Assembly: GCA_026015035.1 (NCBI GenBank)
Contig: JAOZHB010000012.1
Coordinates: 1 to 45,128 of the forward strand
DNA from: Candidatus Bathyarchaeota archaeon
Lineage (GTDB): Archaea; Thermoproteota; Bathyarchaeia; RBG-16-48-13; GCA-020355125
DNA length: 45,128 nt
Direction: 5' to 3'
Under the pieces are notes generated by a model. It was not told where the DNA came from, searched no databases, and saw nothing but the letters and a program-made list of their open reading frames with translations. The position numbers and the translations under genes are program-made. Below are positions 1 to 9,732 of this stretch, piece after piece (within the stretch, counting starts at the first letter, position 1; each line of letters opens with the position of its first letter).

Positions 1-1197
1 AACATAGGCACCCTGGGGCATGTGGACAACGGAAAGTCCACGCTCGTACAGGCTTTAACGAGTCAGTGGACTGCGAGGCACAGCGAAGAATTGAAAAGAG
101 GCATCACCATTCGAATCGGGTACGCAGACGCTGCCTTCTATAAATGCGAAGCCTGCGGAGTCTACGGGACGGAAGAGACATGTTCGCGGTGTGGATCTCC
201 CGCCCAGTATTTACGGTCAGTGAGCTTCGTCGACTGCCCAGGCCACCACAGCCTAATGGTCACAATGCTGTCTGGGGCCACCTTGATGGACGGAGCGTTG
301 CTAATCCTCTCCGCAACGGAGCCGTGTCCCCAAGCTCAGGACCGAGAGCACTTGGCTGCAGCGGAAATCGTTGGCATTGACAAGTTGGTAGTGATTCAAA
401 ACAAAATTGACGTCGTTGAAAGACAGCAAAGCTTGGAAAACTTTCGCGATATTCAAGCCTTTGTCAAAGGAACCGTAGCGGAGGAGGCGCCCATCATCCC
501 AGTCAGCGCTCAACGAGGCGTCAACACAGACCTGGTAATAGAGATGATTGAAAAAGTGATCCCTACGCCGAAGCGGGAGCTAGATAAGCCCCCCTTGATG
601 CCGATTTTACGGTCCTTCGACGTGAATAAGCCCGGAACTCCCGCCGACGAAATTCGGGGAGGAGTGATCGGAGGATCGATTTCCCAAGGCGTCTTCGAAG
701 TAGGAACCGAGGTGGAGATCTGCCCCGGAATTCGTGTTGAAAGGGGTGGGAGAACCTATTATGAGCCTCTCGTCACAGAGATTGTGAGCCTTAATGCAGC
801 TGGAAGATCCGTTGAGAAGGTCACGTGTGGCGGATTGATTGGCGTCGGCACCCTTCTGGACCCGGCGCTTACTAAAGCCGACAGTCTCGTGGGAAACATT
901 ATTGGCAGGCCAGACAACCTCCCTCCAGTTCTTAATCAGTTAAGCATTGAAGTTGAACTCTTTGAAAGGGCGATTGGGACGAAGGACCTTCAGGAGGTCC
1001 AGAAAATTCGGACAAACGAAGCTTTAGTCTTAAACGCAGGCACCGCCGTCACAGCTGGCGTCGTAACATCGGCTCGAAACGATGTCGCAGACATCTCCTT
1101 AAGGCGGCCTATTTGCACTGAAGCAAACACGAGGGTCGCAGTAAGCCGAAGGATTGGAGAAGGATGGAGGCTCATCGGCTTCGGTAAAATCAGATAA
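1..1197 (+). CDS. Translation initiation factor aIF2 subunit gamma (5'-truncated by window edge)
   Basis: Frame is open from base 1 (NIGTLGHVDNGKST...). It has the GTPase motifs, the zinc knuckle CEACGVYGTEETCSRCG, DCPGHHSLMVTMLSGA and NKIDVV, characteristic of aIF2-gamma. Confidence 0.95.
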   Translation, partial: NIGTLGHVDNGKSTLVQALTSQWTARHSEELKRGITIRIGYADAAFYKCEACGVYGTEETCSRCGSPAQYLRSVSFVDCPGHHSLMVTMLSGATLMDGALLILSATEPCPQAQDREHLAAAEIVGIDKLVVIQNKIDVVERQQSLENFRDIQAFVKGTVAEEAPIIPVSAQRGVNTDLVIEMIEKVIPTPKRELDKPPLMPILRSFDVNKPGTPADEIRGGVIGGSISQGVFEVGTEVEICPGIRVERGGRTYYEPLVTEIVSLNAAGRSVEKVTCGGLIGVGTLLDPALTKADSLVGNIIGRPDNLPPVLNQLSIEVELFERAIGTKDLQEVQKIRTNEALVLNAGTAVTAGVVTSARNDVADISLRRPICTEANTRVAVSRRIGEGWRLIGFGKIR

Positions 1198-1471
1198 GGG
1201 ACGATAAACCATGGAGAAGTTAACCTCCAGCTAGTCTGCTACAGGTTTGAATCACATTTAAAAATACTCGTCTATTGGTAGCGTAGAGGGGAAGTGTCTG
1301 AGAGTGTCTCACATACCTATGAGTATAGTATCTCCCGCACATGAGACATGAAGGCGACCGCAGAACCTGTTCTGATTCTTGAAAAAGGGGGAAAGGACGA
1401 GGAAAGTCCACGTACAGCGCAGTCCAGCCCTAAGGATCGACTCCTTCGAACTAGAACATCGGGAAGAAGGG

Positions 1472-2224
1472 TCACTCGTGTTGACTGAGTTGCTGAAGTA
1501 TCTTGTCTGCGCCAGATCGAAAGAATTGGAGGTCACTGCCAACAGTTATGAAGGTATACCCCTTCTCCACTCGGTCCATGATCGTCTTTCCTGCGCCCAT
1601 GTGCACGCCTGTTGCGACGCCTGCTGCCTCTGATGCGTCAAACACTTGATCTATGGCGTGCTGAACCTCTGGATGAGACATATTTCCGAGGTGGCCGAAG
1701 GAAGCGGAAAGATCCGCGGGGCCGATGTAGCTCACGTCAATTCCGTCCACAGACAGGATCTCATCGATGTTCTCAACCGCCGTCTTCGTCTCGATTTGCG
1801 CGATGACGAGAAGCTCTTCATCCGCTGTCTTCAGATACTCAGAGTCGAACATGGCGGCCCGCCGAGGTCCGCATCCTCTCAGCCCCCTTGGCGCGTATCG
1901 ACAGGCCTTAACAGCCATCTCAGCCTCCTGTCGAGTATTCACCCAGGGAACGACGACGCCGTAGGCGCCGACGTCTAAAGCACGCTTAATCGGCACCAGG
2001 TCATTCCACACCACGCGAACGAGGGGCGTTGTCTGGTTACCACGCATCGCCTGCATCAAGGTTTGAACTTGGTAGATGTCTAAGGGGTTGTGCTCGGTAT
2101 CGAAAACAAACCAGTCGAATCCCAAGGCTGATAGAAGCTCAGTGACAATAGGGCTTTCCACACTCATCCAGACACCATATGTCTGTTCCCCCGCCTTCAA
2201 CCTACTCTTTAATTTGTTTTTCAA
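1472..2224 (-). CDS. HpcH/HpaI aldolase / citrate lyase family protein
   Basis: FVFDTEHNPLDIYQVQTLMQAMRG, VVPWVNTRQEAEMAV, CRYAPRGLRGCGPRR and IAQIETKTAVENIDEI are typical of the family. The ORF extends to 2338, but a TTG at 2222-2224 fits the domain start better. Confidence 0.88.
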   Translation of the reverse strand: MKNKLKSRLKAGEQTYGVWMSVESPIVTELLSALGFDWFVFDTEHNPLDIYQVQTLMQAMRGNQTTPLVRVVWNDLVPIKRALDVGAYGVVVPWVNTRQEAEMAVKACRYAPRGLRGCGPRRAAMFDSEYLKTADEELLVIAQIETKTAVENIDEILSVDGIDVSYIGPADLSASFGHLGNMSHPEVQHAIDQVFDASEAAGVATGVHMGAGKTIMDRVEKGYTFITVGSDLQFFRSGADKILQQLSQHE

Positions 2225-2556
2225 TTCAAATCCTCTAAAATTGCAGTGTTCTAGTTGAAGTTGCTTTAGAAGCTCTTTAAAGTTTCTGTAAAATGAATAG
2301 CGAATGAAGACAGCATCCGAAAATGGGAGTAGGGTCAAAGAGACAGAAACAAGCTTTAGGAAAAGGTAAACAACGGCTTGCAGGCTCGTTCAATAAAAGG
2401 TATGGCAGTGAAGAGAATGATGTTGAAACGGAACAGGATCCGAACAATTCACTGTTCACCCGCTACAGTAGTGGACAGCGCACGACGTTATTATCAAAAG
2501 GTAAATATACGAAAAGGATTTTTCATATACGTATCAAAACGAAAGGGTGAAGTTAC

Positions 2557-3039
2557 TTGAAGATAGTGGAATGGAATGAATACACAAGCCTTTTAGATAA
2601 ATTATATGACAGCATTCAACTTCGAAGCTTTGATGGCATAGTGGCTATAGGCCGAGGAGGCTGCATCATTGGCGCGTACTTAGCCTCAAAGCTTGGACTA
2701 CCAACATTTTATCCAGTTTTTGTGAGGCATGTTGGGAGAGGAGACAACGTGCGTATTGTGGCCGAAGACACAATATCCCTGTGGGTGGGGAGACTGGCCC
2801 AGGCAATGTCCGTACAGGCGGCGCGCGCACGCGTTCATGGTAATTTTTTAGTTGTTGATGACTGGCTTTGTGAGGGAAGAGCGATGAAATACGTCCTCGA
2901 TCATATACCGAAAGAGGCCTCAGTAACGACCATGGTCATGTACAACCGCAAAGGCTCAGAGTTTAAGCCAGACTACGTGGGAGCGTATGTGGAAGAGGAA
3001 GAACGGGACATCATGTTTCCGTACGACGCACTGGGATGA
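2557..3039 (+). CDS. Phosphoribosyltransferase-fold protein with divergent PRPP loop
   Basis: Type I PRTase layout: GIVAIGRGGCIIGAYLASKLGLP and FLVVDDWLCEGRAM at the PRPP-loop position. Confidence 0.75.
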   Translation: MKIVEWNEYTSLLDKLYDSIQLRSFDGIVAIGRGGCIIGAYLASKLGLPTFYPVFVRHVGRGDNVRIVAEDTISLWVGRLAQAMSVQAARARVHGNFLVVDDWLCEGRAMKYVLDHIPKEASVTTMVMYNRKGSEFKPDYVGAYVEEEERDIMFPYDALG

Positions 3040-3196
3040 GACAGGCTTCGACAATTTACTAAACCTGGTGGGACGATCACGGACACGTGGGCTAACTAGC
3101 TACGAGGACTTATCCCAGTCTTTTAGGCCGATAGGACTTCAGTTACTGCTCCCTGCTAGATGGCCCTGATTTTTCCTACAAGTTCTTTGCAACTGT

Positions 3197-4372
3197 TTAT
3201 CGCACTACCCGTCCAGCCTTAATTACGTTAACGGGTACTAACAGTTTGTTGATTGTTCGCTGCGCGCGTATCGAACTAAGGTTGTCCCACAACGTGTGCT
3301 TTTCCTCGTCAAGCCGAAAGATCGCGACGTCTCCTTCAGCGCCAGGTTTCAAGGTTCCGATGCTCTCACTCAAACCCAGCACCGCTGCCGGATTGATGGT
3401 GCTCCGCTCGATCGCCTCGGATAGTGAAAGGCCTACGTGAAGAAATTTTGAAAGGACCGTGGGCAGATCGTACACGATTGTATCAACGGAGTACTTGGTT
3501 AGGTCGGAGCTGATGGTGTCTGGTAGAAACCATTGCCGTATGGCCTTCTCAGCTGTATCCCAGCTAAACTGGTATCGTCCATGACCGATGTCAAAGAGGA
3601 TTCCTCTCTTTCTAGCCTCCATGACCTCGCTGAGAAGGCTATCACTTCGGTCAAGGATACTGCTTGGTGAGTGAAAAGAGGGGTGAGGCGGATGAAAACT
3701 GTGGGTGATGATGTCGCCTCCCTCTAAAACCTTTAAAACTTCTGGAAACGGGAGGAAATCGGGTAGAGGATCCGGGCCAAAAATGTGAAGCATCAGGGGA
3801 ACTCTGGCGGTTCGAGCCACTTCTTTGGCTAATCGGAGGTAGTGAGAGCTGTAGCTCCCTGTCCGCCTCTCTCCTAATCGGAGTTTGATGCCCATGATGA
3901 CATCTTTATTTTCCTTCGCCACTTGAACCGCAGTACTAAAATCGAGGTGTCGAAGATCCCCCAGCTCCACCCCCAATTTGCAGGCGCTGAGAAAGCATAG
4001 AATTCGCGTCTGAGAGTCACTCATGATAAATCGTCTGAGGCCTAGAAAGTTCATGGAGCCCGACGAACCGCCATCCACCACGGTTGTAACTCCTTTCAAG
4101 AGGCAGTGAACATCCGCGTTTGCGCCACTATCCGAAGCGTCTCAGTACACATGTGCGTGAAGATCGATCAGTCCCGGCGTCACAATCATACCAGTGGCAT
4201 CAAGTACCTCCTTTGCGCTTCCATTGATCCGAGACGAAACCAACATCACCTTCCCATTCGATATCGCGATATCCTGGATGTCTTCGATTCCTTGAGAAGG
4301 ATCCACCAAGAATCCATGTTTCACGAGTAGATCGTAGGTCACTTTCAATCTCCTCGAAAATCTTGTTACCAA
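3197..4372 (-). pseudogene. Dihydroorotase-like amidohydrolase/deacetylase (COG3964-like) interrupted by one in-frame TGA at 4142-4144
   Basis: N-terminal piece ends PGLIDLHAHVY. The same frame continues after TGA as DASDSGANADVHCLLKGVTTVVDGGSSGSMNFLGLRRFIM to a normal C-terminus. 4372 and 4099 are in the same frame (difference 273). Confidence 0.8.
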
Positions 4373-4601
4373 TAAATGTGTTACAGGCTTTTATTCTTCT
4401 CCACAACGTGGAAAACAGCTAGCTATAGTGTATTGACGCGAGCAATAGGGAGTCCTCCATGTCCCATCCAACGAGCTAGCTAGCTGAAGGCTGAAGTCGT
4501 TATAAACAGCTGGTACGTGATACTCCAGCTGAAGATGTATACGCAGGGAGGCATATAGTGAAGCGGGATAAGCTGAATAATCGATGAAACGGTGCTATTC
4601 C

Positions 4602-4621
4602 ACGGCAGGCTAAGCTGCCGT
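4602..4621. other. Perfect 7-bp hairpin ACGGCAG-GCTAAG-CTGCCGT beyond the MFS stop codon
   Basis: Inverted repeat read directly, about 34 nt downstream of the minus-strand MFS stop. Confidence 0.5.
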
Positions 4622-4654
4622 CGCTCTAGCCAGTGTCTTGGCGAGACGTCTCTG

Positions 4655-5851
4655 TTACTCCGTTCTCTCTTGTTTAATCGTTAACAGCAGCACTGCCATA
4701 AGAAGCAGCATCACTGTTCCACCAGAGAAGGCCGTTCGAGTATTGATGCCTTCTGCCAATGCCATAAAAAAGATCGGGCCGACGATCCCACCCACGTCCA
4801 TAAAGGTGCGAAATAACCCGATGGAAATGCCTCGAAACTCGGATTTTACGATGTACGAGAGCAGAACTGTAAGAGTCACTGATACGAGTCCCGCGCCCAG
4901 CCCATCAATGATACCGAGAGGGATAATGAAGCCCAACGCGTCTACCACGGCATAACCATAGATGCAGAGTGCTTCGATGACGAGGCCCAGCAAGATCGTC
5001 TTTTTCCGCCCAATTCGATTCGATAGGTAGCCTGAAAGAATTGTGGCAGCAGTAAATCCCCCAGTTCTTGCCGCTGTTACAAGTCCAATGATACTGACGT
5101 CAAACCCCAAGTTTTCATGCAAGTAGAGGGGAAACACGGTGGACATCACCCCGTTCATGACAAACATCCGTGTAAAACTGATGACACAGACCACGAGAAG
5201 CCCCCACTGCATGAGGCTTTTCAAGGAGTCACCGAGGGACGGCCTGCTGGTTGCATCAACTCCCGTCGCTTTCCCTATCACCCGCAATTCCTTGGATAAA
5301 AAGGCGAGGAGACAGCTGATGCTGATGAGGCCAAACGTGATGTAGAAGACGAAGAAGTAACCCGTGAGCTCCGCTAACAAGGCTCCAATGGGTGCGCCGA
5401 TGAGGCTTCCGATGAATTCAATGCCCTGAAATGTGCCGACTGCTCGACCTCGCTGTTCCGAGTCAAAGAGATCGATCAGCATCGCCGTGTTATTCGAGAA
5501 AAAGAGCGCCGCTCCAAACCCCCAGAGGGCTCGACCCGCAATCAGGAAGTATATGGAGGACGCGAGGGCACACATCAACGAGCCGACGGCTGATAACCCA
5601 ATCCCCAGCATGAATAACCGGCGACGACCGATTCGATCAGAGATCAACCCGGAAGGTAACTCAATGAAGACTCGCGCAAGAAACCAAGCAGACACCACGT
5701 ACCCAACGAGAGCCCCAGACGGATCCAAATCCTTTGCAAGGATCGGTAAAAAGGCCCCAGACAGCCGCATCCCTAAAAAGATCGAGAACCCGATGAACAG
5801 CAACTCAAAGTAGATCCGGGGGTAAGTACGTAGACTCTTCATAGGCATCAA
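4655..5851 (-). CDS. Major facilitator superfamily transporter
   Basis: About 12 hydrophobic segments and the MFS loop motif ELPSGLISDRIGRRRLFMLG, repeated as GYLSNRIGRKKTILLG. Confidence 0.9.
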   Translation of the reverse strand: MMPMKSLRTYPRIYFELLFIGFSIFLGMRLSGAFLPILAKDLDPSGALVGYVVSAWFLARVFIELPSGLISDRIGRRRLFMLGIGLSAVGSLMCALASSIYFLIAGRALWGFGAALFFSNNTAMLIDLFDSEQRGRAVGTFQGIEFIGSLIGAPIGALLAELTGYFFVFYITFGLISISCLLAFLSKELRVIGKATGVDATSRPSLGDSLKSLMQWGLLVVCVISFTRMFVMNGVMSTVFPLYLHENLGFDVSIIGLVTAARTGGFTAATILSGYLSNRIGRKKTILLGLVIEALCIYGYAVVDALGFIIPLGIIDGLGAGLVSVTLTVLLSYIVKSEFRGISIGLFRTFMDVGGIVGPIFFMALAEGINTRTAFSGGTVMLLLMAVLLLTIKQERTE

Positions 5852-6148
5852 CCTTCTTCTCGTGGGTAACTCATGTATGACCTAGCTAGCTAAGCCACAG
5901 GGATAAGGCGCAAAACAAAACATCACTGACATATAAGCATCACCACAGAATCCCCTCATCAACGATGTGCCAGAGACGGCGGGGCTCAGACTGAACAAAA
6001 AAATGCCTGACGAGCACGTTCACATTTTATGTCTTGTTGTTTCATGTGCTTGGGTCGTCCTGCATTTTCATTTCTAACGCATTTTACCATACTATATTGG
6101 CAGTGGGCTTCATTTCAGGTTCTATCGCCCAAAAGAAGGTTAGCTAGC

Positions 6149-7378
6149 TCACAGATACTGGAGTGTAACAAAAGTGTAGCCGGCTTCTTCAAGACTCTTG
6201 GTCAGGTCATGCAAATACTGTTTCTCAGGAAGCTCCAAGGTCAGAGTGATCCTTGCTTTTCCAAGACTTATCCGAGGATCGGTTCGGTCATGGTCTATGG
6301 TCACCACGTTGGCTTTAAAATTTGCAATGATTGCCAAGACATTCTGCAGGACTCCCGGTCTCTCAGATAATAAGCCAGAAATCTTTACAAGTCGAGACTC
6401 CTTGTAGAGAGATCTCTCCACTATCCTGACGAGCAGCGACATATCGATGTTTCCGCCACTGATTATCACGCCCACGATCTTTCCAGTAACATCTATTTTC
6501 CCGCTCAGCAAGGCAGCGAGGCCCACGGTTCCAGCGGGTTCAACAACCTGCTTCGTTCGTTCCAGCAACAGGAAGGTGGTATCAGCGATTTCGTCATCGG
6601 TCACCACGACGACGTCATCAACTAACCGCTCAGTTACATCGAACGTGAGTTGACTGGGCCGTCTTATCGCTATTCCATCAGCAATAGTGTCAACGTATTG
6701 AACATCCACGGGACCACCCTTTTTCAGAGAGGCCACCATGGACGCAGCGCCCGATGCTTGAACGCCATAAATCGCAACCGCTGGATTGAGACTCTTAACG
6801 GCGACGCTAACTCCCGAGATCAATCCGCCGCCACCCACCGGTACAACTATGACATCGAGGTCGGGCAGGTCTTCCATCATCTCCAGGCCGATGGTGCCCT
6901 GTCCAGCGATGACAGCGGGATTATCGAAGGAGTGGATGAAGACAGCATTCCGCTCGTCACATATTCGGGAGGCTTCCGCAACGGCTTCATCATACGTATC
7001 GCCATGCAGAATAACCTCCGCGCCATAGCCCACAGTCGCTTGTACTTTAGCAGTTGGCGAAAACCGGGGCATGACGATGATTGCTCGGACGTCGAGAGAC
7101 GAGGCAGCCAACGCAACGCCTTGAGCGTGGTTCCCCGCCGATGCGGCAACGCATCCCCTCGACGTTATCGCATCCTTCATTTTTGAGATCGCATAATACG
7201 CTCCACGTATCTTGAAGGACCCTGTCCGCTGAAGACACTCCAGCTTCAGATAAATATCTCCACCCAGTAACCGGCTAAAGGTTCGCGAATGGACTAACGG
7301 CGTACGATGGGCAACCTTGTGAACAAGAGAATAGGCTTCACTAATATCGGCAAAAATGTCTTGTAACTGCTTTTCCAA
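6149..7378 (-). CDS. ilvA: Threonine ammonia-lyase (biosynthetic/catabolic type) with C-terminal ACT domain
   Basis: PLP motif GSFKIRGAY, SAGNHAQGVA, VPVGGGGLISG, C-terminal ACT-like segment (VKISGLLSERPGVLQNVLAIIA). TTG start. Confidence 0.92.
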   Translation of the reverse strand: MEKQLQDIFADISEAYSLVHKVAHRTPLVHSRTFSRLLGGDIYLKLECLQRTGSFKIRGAYYAISKMKDAITSRGCVAASAGNHAQGVALAASSLDVRAIIVMPRFSPTAKVQATVGYGAEVILHGDTYDEAVAEASRICDERNAVFIHSFDNPAVIAGQGTIGLEMMEDLPDLDVIVVPVGGGGLISGVSVAVKSLNPAVAIYGVQASGAASMVASLKKGGPVDVQYVDTIADGIAIRRPSQLTFDVTERLVDDVVVVTDDEIADTTFLLLERTKQVVEPAGTVGLAALLSGKIDVTGKIVGVIISGGNIDMSLLVRIVERSLYKESRLVKISGLLSERPGVLQNVLAIIANFKANVVTIDHDRTDPRISLGKARITLTLELPEKQYLHDLTKSLEEAGYTFVTLQYL

Positions 7379-7421
7379 TGCCCTCGAAAATAGCTAGGAT
7401 CATAGTCTTATTAAAGCTTCC

Positions 7422-7453
7422 CAGCCCAAATATCTACTAAGTAGCTTGGGCTG
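7422..7453. other. Long stem-loop upstream of the threonine ammonia-lyase gene
   Basis: CAGCCCAA (7422-7429) is exactly complementary to TTGGGCTG (7446-7453), with inner CTAC/GTAG pairing. Confidence 0.55.
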
Positions 7454-7673
7454 AAAAAAGTCTTAAAAATAATTACAAAGTAGATCGCTAGATTCTCTAT
7501 TTCGCACTGTTCTATAGGTTTCAAGAGAAATTCGTTTAATCATAATCCCCCTTCAACATCCCAAACACCTCTAGGATAAACAAAAATTTTCGTGAATCAA
7601 GATAGCTATAATATATAACTTTTATAGCTTTTATAAAACAACGTAATTTAATTCGAAATAGCTAGCTGATTTT

Positions 7674-8633
7674 ATGATTTCAAAAAATATTGTAAAGTGG
7701 TTGGTTGAACCAGAGCACCCTTCAGTTAGGTATCGAACATTAGTGGAGCTACTGGGTAACTCTCCTACTGATTCTGAAGTGAAAGAATGCAAGAATCAAA
7801 TTGCAGAGTCTACTCCCGTTAAAATATTGTTGGATAAAATGCATCCCGATGGTTACTGGCTTCAAAAGAATCCGAGAACAGGCGAGATTATTGGTAAGGG
7901 AGTTGAGTATGGTGCCTATGGAACCACTCACTATTGTCTCTCATACTTGGCTGAACTCGGGATGGATCGAAGCCATCCGCAAATAGCCAAAGCAGCAGAA
8001 AGATACCTCAGTCTTCAGAAAAACGGTGGTGACTTCTATCGCCACTTTTCCTGTCTGCTAGGCTATAACATCAGGACGTTCACTATGCTCGGGTACAGAG
8101 ATGATCCACGCGTCAAAAGAAGCATAAACATATTATTGAACACGGAAAGGCTGGATGGGGGCTATCTCTGTGATATGCATGAGGGAAAATACAAAACCAA
8201 ATCGGTGAAAAGCTGTATTCGAGGGAGTGTGAAAGCCCTTCTTGCGTTTTCACATCTCCCAGAATACTGGAAACATGGCAGAATCAAGAAACTCGTACCC
8301 TATTTTCTATCTCGGGATGGCATTTTCAAGAGCACTAACTTGAAGAAGTTAGTTAATAAGGATATGGAACGAGTTTCTTTTCCAATAACGTGGAGAGCGA
8401 ACGTGTTTGAAGTATTATTGGCCTTGGGTAAAATGGGGTATGGAAAGGATAGTAGACTTGAAAGAGCGTGGAACGTTCTAGAGGTTAATCGGGATGATGA
8501 AGGAAGATATCTGTTGGATTGGACGCCAAGCCAATCTCCCTGGAAGGTTGGAAAGAGAAATGAACCGAATAAATGGGTCACATTCTATGCGTATCTCGCG
8601 CGCACGCTATATAACTTAGAGCATAAGGCATGA
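7674..8633 (+). CDS. Prenyltransferase/squalene-cyclase-like alpha-alpha toroid repeat protein
   Basis: Repeats such as HPQIAKAAERYLSLQKNGGDFYRHFSCLLGYNIRTF and DPRVKRSINILLNTERLDGGYLC resemble terpenoid-cyclase toroid repeats. Confidence 0.6.
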   Translation: MISKNIVKWLVEPEHPSVRYRTLVELLGNSPTDSEVKECKNQIAESTPVKILLDKMHPDGYWLQKNPRTGEIIGKGVEYGAYGTTHYCLSYLAELGMDRSHPQIAKAAERYLSLQKNGGDFYRHFSCLLGYNIRTFTMLGYRDDPRVKRSINILLNTERLDGGYLCDMHEGKYKTKSVKSCIRGSVKALLAFSHLPEYWKHGRIKKLVPYFLSRDGIFKSTNLKKLVNKDMERVSFPITWRANVFEVLLALGKMGYGKDSRLERAWNVLEVNRDDEGRYLLDWTPSQSPWKVGKRNEPNKWVTFYAYLARTLYNLEHKA

Positions 8634-8818
8634 TTTAGCTAACGGAGGCTTTGTATGGGAAAGAAGCATGGAATGTTGATAGATTTCGAGAAGATTCCCT
8701 TAGCGCGCGCGCTAGCTTCTTTAAACATTCATTAATAAGTCTGGTACCTATATCAGCTATCTAACTCACTAGATGAAAGAGTGTACGAGTCCCAGGCCTT
8801 TAACTTTTTACCTATAGG

Positions 8819-9346
8819 TCATTCGCCAACCAATAACTTCTCCCACAAATTGTCACGTTGTGTAATAAGCAACATGACAAATAGGGCTATTAATGGTGTA
8901 GAGATAATCCAAAATGAGGGAACTAAACCTCCAAGAGCTACACATATAGGACTGAGGGACGACTGTGATAAGGGCCAGAACAGAGGATTATAGAGATGGT
9001 TTAGAAAATCCAATACAACATGAGACAGATTTCCTAAAAGACATGAAACGATTAGGTTGAGGGATAACCCAGTCTTCTCTTTTACTTTTTCTTCATCGAT
9101 TCCGAATACATAACTGATTAGAATCGGATATATCGAAACCGTAAACACGACCGACAGCATAGTTCCAAAAGTAGCAGCTCCTAGCAAACTGTGAAGTACT
9201 AGCCTGTCAGTTCCTAATAACGAGAATAAGATTGGGACCTCAAGATCGGGGAACATGGAACCAACCGTCAACCCGGGAAGCGTGAGTTTCTTATGGAGTT
9301 TGTATAGCATATAAGCCACAGGATAATGGAGTGGAGTAATAGTCAA
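8819..9346 (-). CDS. Membrane protein, DUF4184/YdjM-like
   Basis: Several hydrophobic segments, N-terminal TPLHYPVAYMLYKL..LPGLTVGSMFPDLE and a later LLGNLSHVVLDFLNH motif. Confidence 0.6.
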   Translation of the reverse strand: MTITPLHYPVAYMLYKLHKKLTLPGLTVGSMFPDLEVPILFSLLGTDRLVLHSLLGAATFGTMLSVVFTVSIYPILISYVFGIDEEKVKEKTGLSLNLIVSCLLGNLSHVVLDFLNHLYNPLFWPLSQSSLSPICVALGGLVPSFWIISTPLIALFVMLLITQRDNLWEKLLVGE

Positions 9347-9368
9347 ACATTCACCTCTCGTATACCTG

Positions 9369-9704
9369 TTAGCTAGCTAACTCCACAATCTTGGCAGCTA
9401 TCCGAAGAAGAATAAAAATAAGAATGATTATAAGAGCGTACTTCATCCAACTTTTCAGTATCAATCCTCTAGGCTGATTTATTAGGGGGGTCTGGCAGTG
9501 GGGGCAGAGAGGGACGGTTTTCCCTCGGCGGGTAACCCACTTGATTTCGCTACGTAGCCACCAAATATACCTCGTTGTCTTTCCAATCCGTCTCAGGCAG
9601 CTCCAGCACCAGTAATTATCCCTGTGGAGAGAGAACCCGCACTCAGAACACTCTTTAGAATCTTCTACATAAACTCCGCACTTCGGACATCTGACTATCT
9701 CAGT
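9369..9704 (-). pseudogene. Zinc-ribbon plus C-terminal TM protein reading frame without a standard start codon (absent from the ORF track)
   Basis: Minus-strand frame TEIVRCPKCGVYVEDSKECSECGFSLHRDNYWCWSCLRRIGKTTRYIWWLRSEIKWVTRRGKTVPLCPHCQTPLINQPRGLILKSWMKYALIIILIFILLRIAAKIVELAS*. Upstream it runs into TGA (9705-9707). Confidence 0.6.
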
Positions 9705-9732
9705 TCACCATGACTCAGAACATTCTACGTAG

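Noticed and set aside
1399-1409. GAGGAAAGTCC, resembling the conserved 5' motif of RNase P RNA
   Set aside because: The expected downstream RNase P conserved regions are not found, and only ~60 nt remain before the aldolase gene's 3' end. Probably chance.
4142-4144. Genome-wide TGA to Trp reassignment
   Set aside because: Several intact genes in the window end at TGA (for example those ending at 3039, 8633, 30346, 35459 and 44717) without conserved extension.
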